Shown: in pieces, positions 6,222-13,612 of the stretch
How the letters are laid out: every line of letters starts with the position of its first letter
Position numbering within the stretch: the first letter of the stretch is position 1
Assembly (NCBI GenBank): GCA_014382645.1
Contig: JACNJI010000217.1
Span: forward strand, 1-14,015
From: Verrucomicrobiota bacterium
GTDB lineage: Bacteria > Verrucomicrobiota > Verrucomicrobiia > Opitutales > Seribacteraceae
DNA: 14,015 nt
Direction of reading: 5' to 3'
Position numbers and translations under genes: made by a program
Notes under the pieces: generated by a model
What the model saw: the letters and a program-made list of their open reading frames with translations, nothing else
Told to the model about the DNA's origin: nothing
Databases searched by the model: none

Positions 6222-7277
6222 ATGTTAATTCGCTTCGTTATCTCTCCTTGCTTGGCCCTACTTGCCGCCGCGACCCTCGCAATCGCAGCCCCGAAAAACT
6301 TCGGTGGAACTTTCACCGACATTGAAGACCCGAACCTCCCGGTTGATTTTAATTACCAAGGAGAATATGAGGGAGAAGGCCTTGGCGCCCAAGTTATCGC
6401 CCTCGACAAAGGGGCGTTCCAGACCGTTCTTTATCCGGGTGGTCTGCCGGGAGCCGGTTGGGATGGCAAAAACAAGATTCTGCTTGAGGGAAAACTCGAA
6501 GGGAAAGCCGTTGTTCTGCATGCCGCCAAGGGGAAAAAGCGTTACCTCGGAAATTCCCCCAACGAGTTCAGCGCAACCAAACAATTCCCTCCAAATGGTC
6601 ACAAGGAATATTCCGGTGTGATCTCGGGAGGGAAACTCGAAGGGAAGACCGAGAAAGGCAAAGCTTTTTCCCTAACCAAGGCAAACCGCGTAAGCCCTAC
6701 CATGGGCAAAAAGTCACCCAAAGGCGGCATCGTACTCTTCGATGGTTCAAGCAAAGAAGAATGGCAAGGTGGCCGCGTTGACGAGAAAACAAAACTTCTC
6801 AACACCGACGGCAGCGACATTAGTACTAAGCGTAAGTTCAACGACTATCTTATGCATATCGAATTTCTCCTTCCCTACCGTCCCGCCGCACGAGGACAAG
6901 GTCGCGGTAACAGCGGTTTCTACCATGTGGACCACTACGAGATGCAAATTCTCGACTCCTTCGGGCTCGAGGGGCTCAACAACGAATGCGGTGGCATCTA
7001 TTCGCAGAAAGCCTCCGACGTAAACGGATGCTTTCCACCGCTTAGCTGGCAAACCTACGACGTAGATTTCAAGAACGCTCGCTCCAAGAACGGTAAAAAA
7101 ACGGCAAATGCCATTCTTACCGCTCGTTTAAACAGTATCCTTATCCACAACGGATATGAAATCCCAGGTAAGACCGGAGGGTCACGTGCTGATCCCGAAG
7201 GAACTCCCGGACCGATTAAATTACAAGGGCACGGGAATCCACTCCAGTTTCGCAACATCTGGATCTTGGAAAAGTAA
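6222..7277 (+). CDS. Exported DUF1080 (3-keto-disaccharide hydrolase-like) protein
   Basis: DUF1080 (Pfam PF06439) is a concanavalin-like jelly-roll family linked to hydrolysis or elimination of 3-keto-glycosides; the reaction here is inferred from family only. The 351-residue product has a signal peptide (1-22, ending AIAA). A beta-rich N-terminal region (about 24-160) is marked by repeated KLEGK segments. The DUF1080 domain proper starts at GGIVLFDGSS (168-177) and carries the diagnostic RGNSGFYHVDHYEMQILDSF (228-247), an ECGGIYSQKASD stretch, QTYDVDF (277-283) and the closing GPIKLQGHGNPLQFRNIWI (330-348). AGGA at 6209-6212, nine bases before the ATG, is one of the few good ribosome-binding sites in the window. 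It follows the haem/SUMF1 gene in the same direction with a 121-base gap, so it may have its own promoter. The family call is strong, the substrate unknown. Confidence 0.92.
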   Translation: MLIRFVISPCLALLAAATLAIAAPKNFGGTFTDIEDPNLPVDFNYQGEYEGEGLGAQVIALDKGAFQTVLYPGGLPGAGWDGKNKILLEGKLEGKAVVLHAAKGKKRYLGNSPNEFSATKQFPPNGHKEYSGVISGGKLEGKTEKGKAFSLTKANRVSPTMGKKSPKGGIVLFDGSSKEEWQGGRVDEKTKLLNTDGSDISTKRKFNDYLMHIEFLLPYRPAARGQGRGNSGFYHVDHYEMQILDSFGLEGLNNECGGIYSQKASDVNGCFPPLSWQTYDVDFKNARSKNGKKTANAILTARLNSILIHNGYEIPGKTGGSRADPEGTPGPIKLQGHGNPLQFRNIWILEK

Positions 7278-7501
7278 AGTTTCGCATCCCCCAGTCCAAG
7301 CGAAGTAATTCCATTTTGGATGGTCGCCTTTGACGGTGCCGGAAAAAGGTGCATTGAAACAAGTTCTTTGGGGGCACTAGCTACATCACCCACACTTGAA
7401 GCCTAGCCTTAACCCTCGGCAAACGATTTCTTTGGATCACCGCATCACCTCGAAAAACCTGTCTTGAACGATGACCCGAAAGGGATTTCAGTAACTTTTT
7501 C

Positions 7502-7870
7502 ATGCTGAATCCCTTGCTGAACAACTCCCTCGTACGCGAACAGGATCGCCGCCGCTATGCAGATGGGGACATGGCGCTCACCGTTTGGTTCGACGCACAT
7601 GGCGGAATCTTTGCCTTCGAATTGATATTTGATCTCTTGCTTGAGGAATACGCAGTTCGTCATACTAGAGGCAAACTGGGCAAATACTTAAAAATTTCAG
7701 AAGGAGAGCTCAAGCCGGGTAGACACCAAAAACAAGTTTTAGGCTCACAAAACTATTCACTACCGTCATCACGCTTGGAAAATTTTGAAGCTCGAGCCAA
7801 CAACCTTCCAATGAAGATTCGCGAACATATAAGCGAATCTCTCTCGAGGATGATTGCCGAAGGGGAGTAG
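7502..7870 (+). CDS. Small conserved-looking cytoplasmic hypothetical protein
   Basis: The 122-residue product has no signal peptide or membrane segment. It starts MLNPLLNNSLVREQDRRRY and continues with a central block (ALTVWFDAHGGIFAFELIFD) and a GELKPGRHQK stretch. From memory this pattern (PLLNN near the start, a 'VWFD..G.I.AF.L.YD' core, then 'PGRHK') recurs in short unannotated proteins of several phyla, so it is likely real rather than chance, though I cannot name a family or function. It lies between the exported DUF1080 and DUF6807 genes, same strand, 224 bases after the first and 81 before the second. It is the only evidently cytoplasmic protein of that block. No clear Shine-Dalgarno is present. 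Confidence 0.6.
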   Translation: MLNPLLNNSLVREQDRRRYADGDMALTVWFDAHGGIFAFELIFDLLLEEYAVRHTRGKLGKYLKISEGELKPGRHQKQVLGSQNYSLPSSRLENFEARANNLPMKIREHISESLSRMIAEGE

Positions 7871-7951
7871 ACGAAGATTGACGATTAAGGCACCAATCAT
7901 GAGAACAAAATAGCTTTCGATCAAATCCTCAATGCCAAGCAACAAGAAATT

Positions 7952-8893
7952 ATGTATAAAATACTCATCAGTTCAATTCTCAGCATCAGCTCGGTTGGCT
8001 TTCTCTTTCCAGAAAAAGGCACTGCCTCAGTTGTGCTTAAAAAGGACGACGTCGCAGTTGTTGTTACGGTGGACGGCAAACTCTTCACCAAATACGTCTA
8101 CAATGACGAGAAGCGAGCGAAGCCAATCTTGTACCCGGTGATAGGGCCGAACGACATTCCCATGACTAGACGATACCCAATTGAAGAAGCCGGAGAGGGA
8201 GAAGCCAAGGATCACCCTCACCATGCCTCGCTTTGGTATACTCACGGGGAAGTAAACGGTATCAGCTTTTGGCACATCGGGAAGGATACCGGAAAAATTA
8301 TCCACGAAAAATTCCTAAAACTGGAAGGTAACGTCATCGCCACTCGAAACAAGTGGGTTGATTCAAAGGGGCAGGTCGTGTGCCGTGACGAGAGCATGCT
8401 CGCTTTTCACGGTGAAGGCGACGACAGGGCAATCGACGTAACGGTAAAGATTCTCGCCGATTCCGGCGACGTCACTTTCGGCGACACGAAGGAAGGGTCA
8501 ATGGGGATAAGGTCCAACCCGATTCTTCGCCTAAAAGGATCGGTCGCCAAAGGCAAAGCACTCAACAGCGCCGGCGACACTGGCCAGGCGCTGTGGGGGA
8601 AACGGGCCTCTTGGGTCTCCTACTGGGCCCCACTGGACAAAAAAGTGGTTGGCTTCTCCATCTTCGATCATCCCACCAATCCCAGACACCCGACTTGGTG
8701 GCACGCCCGCGACTACGGCTTAGTAGCCGCCAATCCTTTCGGAATCCACAACTTCGAAAGAAAACCAAAGGGTACGGGGGACATGAAAGTAAAGAATGGT
8801 GAGTCCGTAACCTTCCGCTATCGTTTTCTCTTTCATGCAAATGACGCCAAAACCGCAGGCATTGCAAAAAGGTACGAGGATTGGGCGAAATAG
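7952..8893 (+). CDS. Exported DUF6807 ('PmoA family') protein
   Basis: The family is often called PmoA in automatic annotation but has no demonstrated link to methane oxidation; it is common in glycan-rich genomes of Verrucomicrobiota, Planctomycetes and Bacteroidetes. The 313-residue protein has an N-terminal hydrophobic segment (3-18) consistent with a signal peptide ending near GTAS. Family landmarks are the opening strands VAVVVTVDGKLFTKYVYND, a PILYPVIGP segment, MTRRYPIEE, the His-rich signature DHPHHASLWYTHGEVNG (87-103) followed by SFW, and a late SIFDHPTNPRHPTWWHARDYG that is highly conserved in the family. The His-rich centre suggests a metal or sugar binding site; catalysis is not shown. 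It is convergent with the SHD1-like gene, 35 bases apart. The family assignment is confident and the function open. Confidence 0.88.
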   Translation: MYKILISSILSISSVGFLFPEKGTASVVLKKDDVAVVVTVDGKLFTKYVYNDEKRAKPILYPVIGPNDIPMTRRYPIEEAGEGEAKDHPHHASLWYTHGEVNGISFWHIGKDTGKIIHEKFLKLEGNVIATRNKWVDSKGQVVCRDESMLAFHGEGDDRAIDVTVKILADSGDVTFGDTKEGSMGIRSNPILRLKGSVAKGKALNSAGDTGQALWGKRASWVSYWAPLDKKVVGFSIFDHPTNPRHPTWWHARDYGLVAANPFGIHNFERKPKGTGDMKVKNGESVTFRYRFLFHANDAKTAGIAKRYEDWAK

Positions 8894-8894
8894 A

Positions 8895-8912
8895 ACGGGA
8901 GGCTATGCCCGT
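8895..8912. terminator. Possible shared stem-loop between convergent genes
   Basis: ACGGG (8895-8899) and CCCGT (8908-8912) pair around an 8-base loop in the 35-base gap between the convergent DUF6807 and SHD1-like genes. A competing GCCC/GGGC stem overlaps it (8907-8917). No real T-run follows on either strand, so the call rests mainly on position. Confidence 0.25.
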
Positions 8913-8928
8913 GGGGCAAAAATCTGCT

Positions 8929-9717
8929 TTAACGGGAAATACGGATATTGACCCCGCTCCTACGCGAAAACCCGGAGGAGGTTCCAATGAACCCGCCGTT
9001 GATGCCGTTTAATGAAACACCTCCCGCAAAAGGATTTACGTAAACCGGGGAAGGGCCTCTAGGCAAAATAACAACGGAGGTATTCGCCGGAATACCATTA
9101 GTAAACACAATTTGGCTGGGTTGTTGATAAAGGATGGGGCCGGATACACTCGGAAGTCCCATAAAATTACCTCCCATTACCATCGGACCACCCACGCCGA
9201 CGGAGATCGCAGAGCGTGACCGAAAGCCAATGCGAGCCTGCCAGTTGTTCTTTACCAAATCAAAGGTCACACCCGTGGTACTAAATCGATTATACCTGCT
9301 CGCCAATCGATCATAGCCATTCACCCAAGCTAAAAACGGGGTCGGGCCATTTCCAATGACGACGGGGCGATAGCCGGGACCATACAATATAGCCTGCCCA
9401 TACCCAATCCCTCCGGCATTCAACATTTTCATAAGCAACTGCAGATGCCCGGGATATTCCTTGCCATAAATAAAATAGCTTTCCTTGGAACCGGTTTGCC
9501 AACGCAACACGTAGGTTTGGTCAGCCCCGCTAAAAAGTGAGATTGCACTTTCAAATGTACGACCATCCTTGCGACGAATCTGTACGATTTCGGATTCCTC
9601 GTCATAAGAAATGACGGAAGCATCGATCTTTCGCACTCCATCCGCGCTTGTAAAAACTCTCCCAAGCAAAGGGATGGTGAACGTGGCCAAAAGGAAAACT
9701 GAGAGGAGATGCCTCAT
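8929..9717 (-). CDS. Exported SHD1-like domain protein with Gly/Ser-rich tail
   Basis: The 262-residue product has a signal peptide (1-19, cleavage near LLG-R). Residues 20-74 match the SLA1-homology-1-like module frequent in exported PVC-group proteins: R-V-F-T-S-A-D-G, then 'I-D-A-S-V-I-S-Y-D', VQIRRKDGRTF and LFSGADQTYVLRW. The domain is thought to mediate binding; it is not known to be catalytic. Residues 76-165 hold a second region with YGKEYPGHLQLL and NNWQARIGF and no family I recognise. The C-terminal 90 residues are rich in Gly, Ser, Asn and Pro and close with a basic RRSGVNIRISR, a low-complexity surface-type tail. The gene is divergent from the sulfatase 2 operon (151-base gap) and convergent with DUF6807. 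Its ATG sits behind a perfect hairpin in a short leader. The coding call is strong, the role unknown. Confidence 0.85.
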   Translation of the reverse strand: MRHLLSVFLLATFTIPLLGRVFTSADGVRKIDASVISYDEESEIVQIRRKDGRTFESAISLFSGADQTYVLRWQTGSKESYFIYGKEYPGHLQLLMKMLNAGGIGYGQAILYGPGYRPVVIGNGPTPFLAWVNGYDRLASRYNRFSTTGVTFDLVKNNWQARIGFRSRSAISVGVGGPMVMGGNFMGLPSVSGPILYQQPSQIVFTNGIPANTSVVILPRGPSPVYVNPFAGGVSLNGINGGFIGTSSGFSRRSGVNIRISR

Positions 9718-9719
9718 GT

Positions 9720-9743
9720 AGATAGTACATAAGCGTACTATCT
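9720..9743 (-). promoter_or_regulatory. Leader hairpin directly before the SHD1-like start codon
   Basis: AGATAGTAC and GTACTATCT form a perfect 9-bp stem with a 6-base loop, ending two bases before the ATG at 9717-9715. In the mRNA the purine run GGAAGGGG lies immediately before the 5' arm. With the hairpin folded the ribosome-binding-like sequence would be only a few bases from the AUG; unfolded it is about 27 bases away. As DNA, the same palindrome could be an operator in the divergent promoter region. Confidence 0.55.
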
Positions 9744-9763
9744 CCCCTTCCGCAGGTCAAATG

Positions 9764-9769
9764 ATTATA
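9764..9769 (-). promoter_or_regulatory. Candidate -10 box for the SHD1-like gene
   Basis: A perfect TATAAT on the minus strand would start transcription near 9757, giving a leader of about 40 bases that contains the purine run and the whole hairpin. No convincing -35 box lies 16-18 bases upstream. Confidence 0.35.
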
Positions 9770-9839
9770 AAGGTTTTTCTTTTATTGTACCTGAGGGCAC
9801 TATGAGGTTTTATGTTGGTAATACCTATTTCAAATACCC

Positions 9840-9845
9840 TATAAA
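9840..9845 (+). promoter_or_regulatory. Candidate -10 box for the sulfatase 2 operon
   Basis: TATAAA lies 23 bases before the GTG start, with a poor -35 (TTGGTA at 9815-9820, spacer 19). Transcription would begin close to 9852, just before the ribosome binding site. Confidence 0.3.
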
Positions 9846-9853
9846 TCCCACTG

Positions 9854-9859
9854 AAAGGA
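9854..9859 (+). promoter_or_regulatory. Ribosome binding site deciding the GTG start of sulfatase 2
   Basis: AAAGGA is nine bases upstream of GTG at 9869-9871 and 24 bases from the first in-frame ATG at 9884. Spacing therefore favours the GTG start. Confidence 0.6.
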
Positions 9860-9868
9860 AATCCTACC

Positions 9869-11365
9869 GTGTCCCGTAATTTCATGAATTCTGTGCTCAT
9901 CGTCGTTGCCTCGACCTTCGGCTTGGCTTCTATTCAAGCCGCGGAGCCCGCTTTCGGCATAAAACCCAACGTGATCCTCGTCATCACCGACGATCAAGGT
10001 TACGGACCGGTTGGTAAACATGGGCATCCTTGGATCAAGACTCCAAGCCTTGATGCCCTGCACGGTCAAAGCACCCGCTTTGAACGTTTCTTGGTTAGTC
10101 CAACCTGTTCTCCAACTCGGGCAGCACTCATGTCGGGTCGTCATCCGATGAAAAACGGGATCACTCATACCATTCTGGAGCGCGAGCGGATGGCCCTGAG
10201 CACGGTTACTCTTCCTCAGGTTCTGTCCAAGGCTGGTTATACCTCGGGGATTTTCGGGAAGTGGCATCTTGGAGACGAGGAAGCCTATCAGCCTCACAAG
10301 CGCGGTTTCGACGAGGCTTTCATTCACGGGGCGGGAGGAATTGGCCAAGCTTACAAATGTTCTTGTGCCGATGCACCCGGAAACAAGTACTTCAACCCGA
10401 CCATTCGTCACAACGGATCATTCGTAAAAACCGAGGGCTACTGCACCGACCTGTTCTTCACCGCAGCACTCGGTTGGATCAAGAAGATGAAGGAAGGAGA
10501 CAAACCCTTCTTTGCCTATGTCACTACCAATGCTCCGCACGGTCCCTTCATCGCACCGCCCTCCAATACAAAGCGTTTTACGGATTTAGGTTTTTCAGGA
10601 AAGACTGCCGGATTCTACGGGATGATCGAGAACATCGACGAGAACATGGGCCGCTTGATGAAGAAGTTGGATGAATGGAAGCTTAACGAAAACACCATTC
10701 TCATATTCATGTCCGACAACGGCATGACGGGAGGGGGCTCGGGACGTGGAAAAGTCGGAATTTCCAAGGACGGCAAACCCATGGAAGCGTACAACGCCAA
10801 CATGAAAGGACAGAAGGGTTCTCCTGACGAAGGTGGAGTTCGCGTTCCTTTCTTCGTGCGCTGGTCTGGCAAGCTCAAGGCTGGCAGAGAAGTAGACCAC
10901 CTTGCCGCCCACATCGACCTTTTGCCCACGTTAGCGGACATTGCCGGGATAGACGAGTTGCCAAAAGGGCAAGTGGAGGGCCGAAGCTTGGTCCCTCTTC
11001 TGAAGAACCCGAAAGCCAACTGGAAGGATCGTCATCTCTTTACGCAGGTTGCCCGCTGGAGGACCGGTTCAGAACCGACCGACCATATGTGGAAAGGTTT
11101 CGCCGTGCGCAACGCCTGCTACCGTCTGGTTGGGAACAGCCTCTACGACATGAGGAAGGATCCGTTCCAGAAGACCGACGTTGCATCCAAGCATCCCGAG
11201 GAGATCAAGTCCATGCGGGCCGCCTACGAAAAGTTCTGGAAAGAAGCCCGCCCCTTGATGGTAAATGAAAAGGCTCCCATGTCCCCTACCCGTCCCTATC
11301 ACGTTCTACACGCCAAGCAACTAAAGGAAGGCGGCATCCCCAACTGGCAACCACCCAAGTTGTAA
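9869..11365 (+). CDS. Exported type I sulfatase with CSPTR active site (sulfatase 2)
   Basis: Predicted to remove sulfate esters from a glycan in the periplasm or outside the cell. The 498-residue protein begins with a signal peptide (about 1-25, ending QAA-E); the GTG start is chosen on the well-spaced AAAGGA. Catalytic landmarks are complete: D41-D42 in TDDQGYG, C80-S-P-T-R84 (formylglycine site) and MSGRHP, GKWHLG (130-135), H224 in APHGPF, MSDNGM with D283-N284, and K314 in MKGQKGS before the GGVRVP segment. The tail NSLYDMRKDPFQKTDVASKH is the usual C-terminal subdomain. A Cys pair in the region KCSCAD (164-168) is not a general family feature. It is the first gene of a three-gene operon with a TIM-barrel isomerase-like protein and an acetylesterase. 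Cys80 needs activation by a formylglycine-generating enzyme or anaerobic maturase encoded elsewhere. The family call is very firm; substrate is unknown. Confidence 0.95.
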   Translation: MSRNFMNSVLIVVASTFGLASIQAAEPAFGIKPNVILVITDDQGYGPVGKHGHPWIKTPSLDALHGQSTRFERFLVSPTCSPTRAALMSGRHPMKNGITHTILERERMALSTVTLPQVLSKAGYTSGIFGKWHLGDEEAYQPHKRGFDEAFIHGAGGIGQAYKCSCADAPGNKYFNPTIRHNGSFVKTEGYCTDLFFTAALGWIKKMKEGDKPFFAYVTTNAPHGPFIAPPSNTKRFTDLGFSGKTAGFYGMIENIDENMGRLMKKLDEWKLNENTILIFMSDNGMTGGGSGRGKVGISKDGKPMEAYNANMKGQKGSPDEGGVRVPFFVRWSGKLKAGREVDHLAAHIDLLPTLADIAGIDELPKGQVEGRSLVPLLKNPKANWKDRHLFTQVARWRTGSEPTDHMWKGFAVRNACYRLVGNSLYDMRKDPFQKTDVASKHPEEIKSMRAAYEKFWKEARPLMVNEKAPMSPTRPYHVLHAKQLKEGGIPNWQPPKL

Positions 11366-11383
11366 GGCTCGCTGCAAAATACC

Positions 11384-12436
11384 ATGAGTGACTCACCAAA
11401 ACTTACCGCCCCTTGGGGCAACACAAAAGGTTCCTCGGGAAATGTATCGAGACGTTCGGCCTTCAAGTGGGTAGCCGCCGCCGCAGGAACGGTCGCCACC
11501 GCGACGGCAACCACTTCGGCTACCGCCGCTCCCCGCAAGGCCGACGAGCGACGCAGTTCGCCCAAACGCTACAAGATGAAGAAGTCCATCAACCAGTGGG
11601 CCTTTCCCTATCCGGAAAGAATGAACCTGCGAGAATGCCTGCAACTGGCCAAGGACGCGGGATTCGACGGCATCGAGCTGAACTACGACCTGGAAAACGA
11701 TCTCTCTCCGAAGAGCGGCACCAAGGAGTATCATGCCATTCGCAAGATGGCGGATGATATCGGAATCGCGATAAGCGGTCTTTGCTCCTTCCTCTTCTGG
11801 CCCTACCCGTTGACCAGCAACGATCCCAAGGAAAGAAAACGGGGCATGGAATTGGCGGGGCTCATGACCCAGGCTGCCCACGATCTCGGTGTGGAAAACC
11901 TACTCGTCGTGCCGGGAGCCGTCCACATGCCTTGGCGCGAAGACCACGATCCCACTCCCAATGATGTCTGCGACAAGCGAGCACGCGAGGCCATCAAGAA
12001 GCTTCTCCCCACTGCCGAGAAGCTAAAGGTTAAGCTCAACATGGAGAACATCTTCTTCAACGGCTTTCTGCTCTCGCCTGAGGAAATGATCAATTTCGTC
12101 GATCCCTTCGATAGCGAGTACGTGAACGTTCATTTCGATACCGGCAACATCATGCTGTTCCAATTTCCCGAGCACTGGATACCCCAGCTCGGCAAACGAA
12201 TCCAAAACGTCCACCTCAAGGAATTCTCCAAGAAAGGCACCGACCATTCACTGGAGTCGTTTCGCCCTCTCCTCGACGGTACCACAAACTGGCCCGCGGT
12301 GATCGAGGCCTTCGACGAGACCGGGTACAACGGCTACCTGACTTTCGAGTACTTCCACCCCTATCCCCACTATCCGGAAGCTCTCATCCATCAAACCGCA
12401 GATTCCCTCGACCGTATGCTCGGCATCCATTCGTAA
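11384..12436 (+). CDS. Tat-exported TIM-barrel sugar isomerase/epimerase-like protein
   Basis: The AP-endonuclease-2 / xylose-isomerase-like TIM-barrel family includes hydroxypyruvate isomerases, sugar epimerases and, more recently, 3-keto-sugar lyases or hydratases. This 350-residue member has a twin-arginine signal: S22-R23-R24-S-A-F27 followed by an Ala/Thr-rich hydrophobic run to about 49 (TAAP). The barrel starts at MKKSINQWAFPYPERM and shows AGFDGIELN (92-100), NMEN with E221, HFDTGN with D252, VHLKE with H277 and LTFEYFHP with E322, which together match the family's E-D-H-E metal site. Tat export suggests folding with a metal or cofactor before transport. An exported location makes a phosphorylated-sugar substrate unlikely despite the usual 'sugar phosphate isomerase' label. 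It starts 18 bases after sulfatase 2 and ends 8 bases before the esterase, so all three are surely co-transcribed. Confidence 0.92.
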   Translation: MSDSPKLTAPWGNTKGSSGNVSRRSAFKWVAAAAGTVATATATTSATAAPRKADERRSSPKRYKMKKSINQWAFPYPERMNLRECLQLAKDAGFDGIELNYDLENDLSPKSGTKEYHAIRKMADDIGIAISGLCSFLFWPYPLTSNDPKERKRGMELAGLMTQAAHDLGVENLLVVPGAVHMPWREDHDPTPNDVCDKRAREAIKKLLPTAEKLKVKLNMENIFFNGFLLSPEEMINFVDPFDSEYVNVHFDTGNIMLFQFPEHWIPQLGKRIQNVHLKEFSKKGTDHSLESFRPLLDGTTNWPAVIEAFDETGYNGYLTFEYFHPYPHYPEALIHQTADSLDRMLGIHS

Positions 12437-12444
12437 GTTAAGCC

Positions 12445-13446
12445 ATGACCCGATTCTCCATCCTTCTCTGGTGTTCCCTGTTCGCCACTTTCATCTCCCA
12501 GGCGAAACTCAAAGTGTTCGTGCTCGCCGGACAGTCCAATATGCAAGGAGCAGGGCAAGTGGAAATGAAGGAAAACAGCCGCAACGGAGGACGGGGCACC
12601 TTGGCCTATCTGGTCAAAAACGAGAAAACGGCCAAGAAGTACGCCCACTTGATGAACAAAAAAGGCGAGTGGATCACCCGCCAGGACGTCTGGATCCGCT
12701 ACGATGACCGACAAGATGGGTTGCGCCCCGGGTTCGGTTACCGTAACACAAGCATAGGTCCCGAATTAGGGTTCGGCTCGGTGGTGGGAGATGCCATCGA
12801 CGAACCAGTGTTGCTCATCAAGACCTGCTGGGGTGGCAAGAACGTGATGGTTGATTTTCGCTCACCTTCCGGAGGCATGCCTCCGAAAGCATTGATGGAA
12901 CGCATACTGGCTGGTAAAAAGAAGCGGGAACCGGATGCCACCATGAAAGACGTCGAGGCCCAAGTCGGATTTTATTATCGCGAGATGGTTCGTCTCGTGA
13001 ACGAAACCCTCAAGGACATCAAAAAGAGCTACCCCGCCTATGACGACAAAGGGTACGAGTTGGTTGGTTTCGGATGGCACCAAGGTTGGAACGACGGAGG
13101 CAGCATGGACAACGTCAACGCTTACGAGGAAAACCTCAGCAACATCATAAAGGACCTCCGCAAGGAATGGAAAGTGCCCAATTTGCCAGTGGTCATTGGG
13201 GTCAGCGGATTTGGTGGGCGCAAGCAATCGGTCGACCGACGCCTCGGCATCATAGCGGCCCAGCATGCCGTGGCCAAACGCAAGGAATTCAAGGGCACGG
13301 TCGCCAGCGTGGAAACTCGCGACTTCTTTCGACCAGCCGAAGTATCTCCCTCACGACAAGGCTACCACTGGAACGGCAACGCCGAGACCTTTTACCTCAT
13401 CGGGGAAGGTATGGGGCAAGCCATGGTGAAGTTGCTCAAGCAATGA
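12445..13446 (+). CDS. Exported SASA-domain carbohydrate acetylesterase
   Basis: Members of the SASA family (sialate O-acetylesterase-like, PF03629; also CE6-type xylan esterases) remove O-acetyl groups from sugars with a GDSL-like Ser-His mechanism. The 333-residue product has a signal peptide (1-20, ending SQA). The nucleophile block LAGQSNMQG (28-35, S31) follows directly. Then come IGPELGFG (104-111), LIKTCWGGKN (124-133) supplying oxyanion residues, GFGWHQGWND (208-217), and H308 in the region GYHWNGNAETFYLIG, where the catalytic His usually lies. It is the last gene of the sulfatase 2 operon and starts 8 bases after the isomerase stop with no obvious Shine-Dalgarno, suggesting translational coupling. 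Context points to deacetylation of the same sulfated glycan. True sialate specificity is not implied. Confidence 0.9.
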   Translation: MTRFSILLWCSLFATFISQAKLKVFVLAGQSNMQGAGQVEMKENSRNGGRGTLAYLVKNEKTAKKYAHLMNKKGEWITRQDVWIRYDDRQDGLRPGFGYRNTSIGPELGFGSVVGDAIDEPVLLIKTCWGGKNVMVDFRSPSGGMPPKALMERILAGKKKREPDATMKDVEAQVGFYYREMVRLVNETLKDIKKSYPAYDDKGYELVGFGWHQGWNDGGSMDNVNAYEENLSNIIKDLRKEWKVPNLPVVIGVSGFGGRKQSVDRRLGIIAAQHAVAKRKEFKGTVASVETRDFFRPAEVSPSRQGYHWNGNAETFYLIGEGMGQAMVKLLKQ

Positions 13447-13452
13447 ATTCGC

Positions 13453-13481
13453 TTTCAGCCTGTTGAATCCGACAGCTGAAA
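13453..13481 (+). terminator. Stem-loop closing the sulfatase 2 operon
   Basis: TTTCAG plus CTGT pair with ACAG plus CTGAAA, giving a 10-bp stem with one bulged C and an 8-base loop, beginning six bases after the esterase stop. Position fits an operon end. The sequence after the stem is A-rich rather than T-rich, so it is not a standard intrinsic terminator and may instead stabilise the 3' end. Confidence 0.4.
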
Positions 13482-13612
13482 AAATTGTCAGGAAAATGGA
13501 TGACCGGGAGTATTCTGGTATTAGCTATTACATTTTACAGTTATAGAGACCGTAGCGCGCAACACAAAGCCAGTACGGGCATATAACCTCCGAAAGCGAA
13601 AGAAATAAACCT

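Noticed and set aside
7055..7393. Minus-strand frame covering the 7278-7501 gap
   Set aside because: Most of it is antisense to DUF1080, and the remaining part shows no protein-like pattern or start signal.
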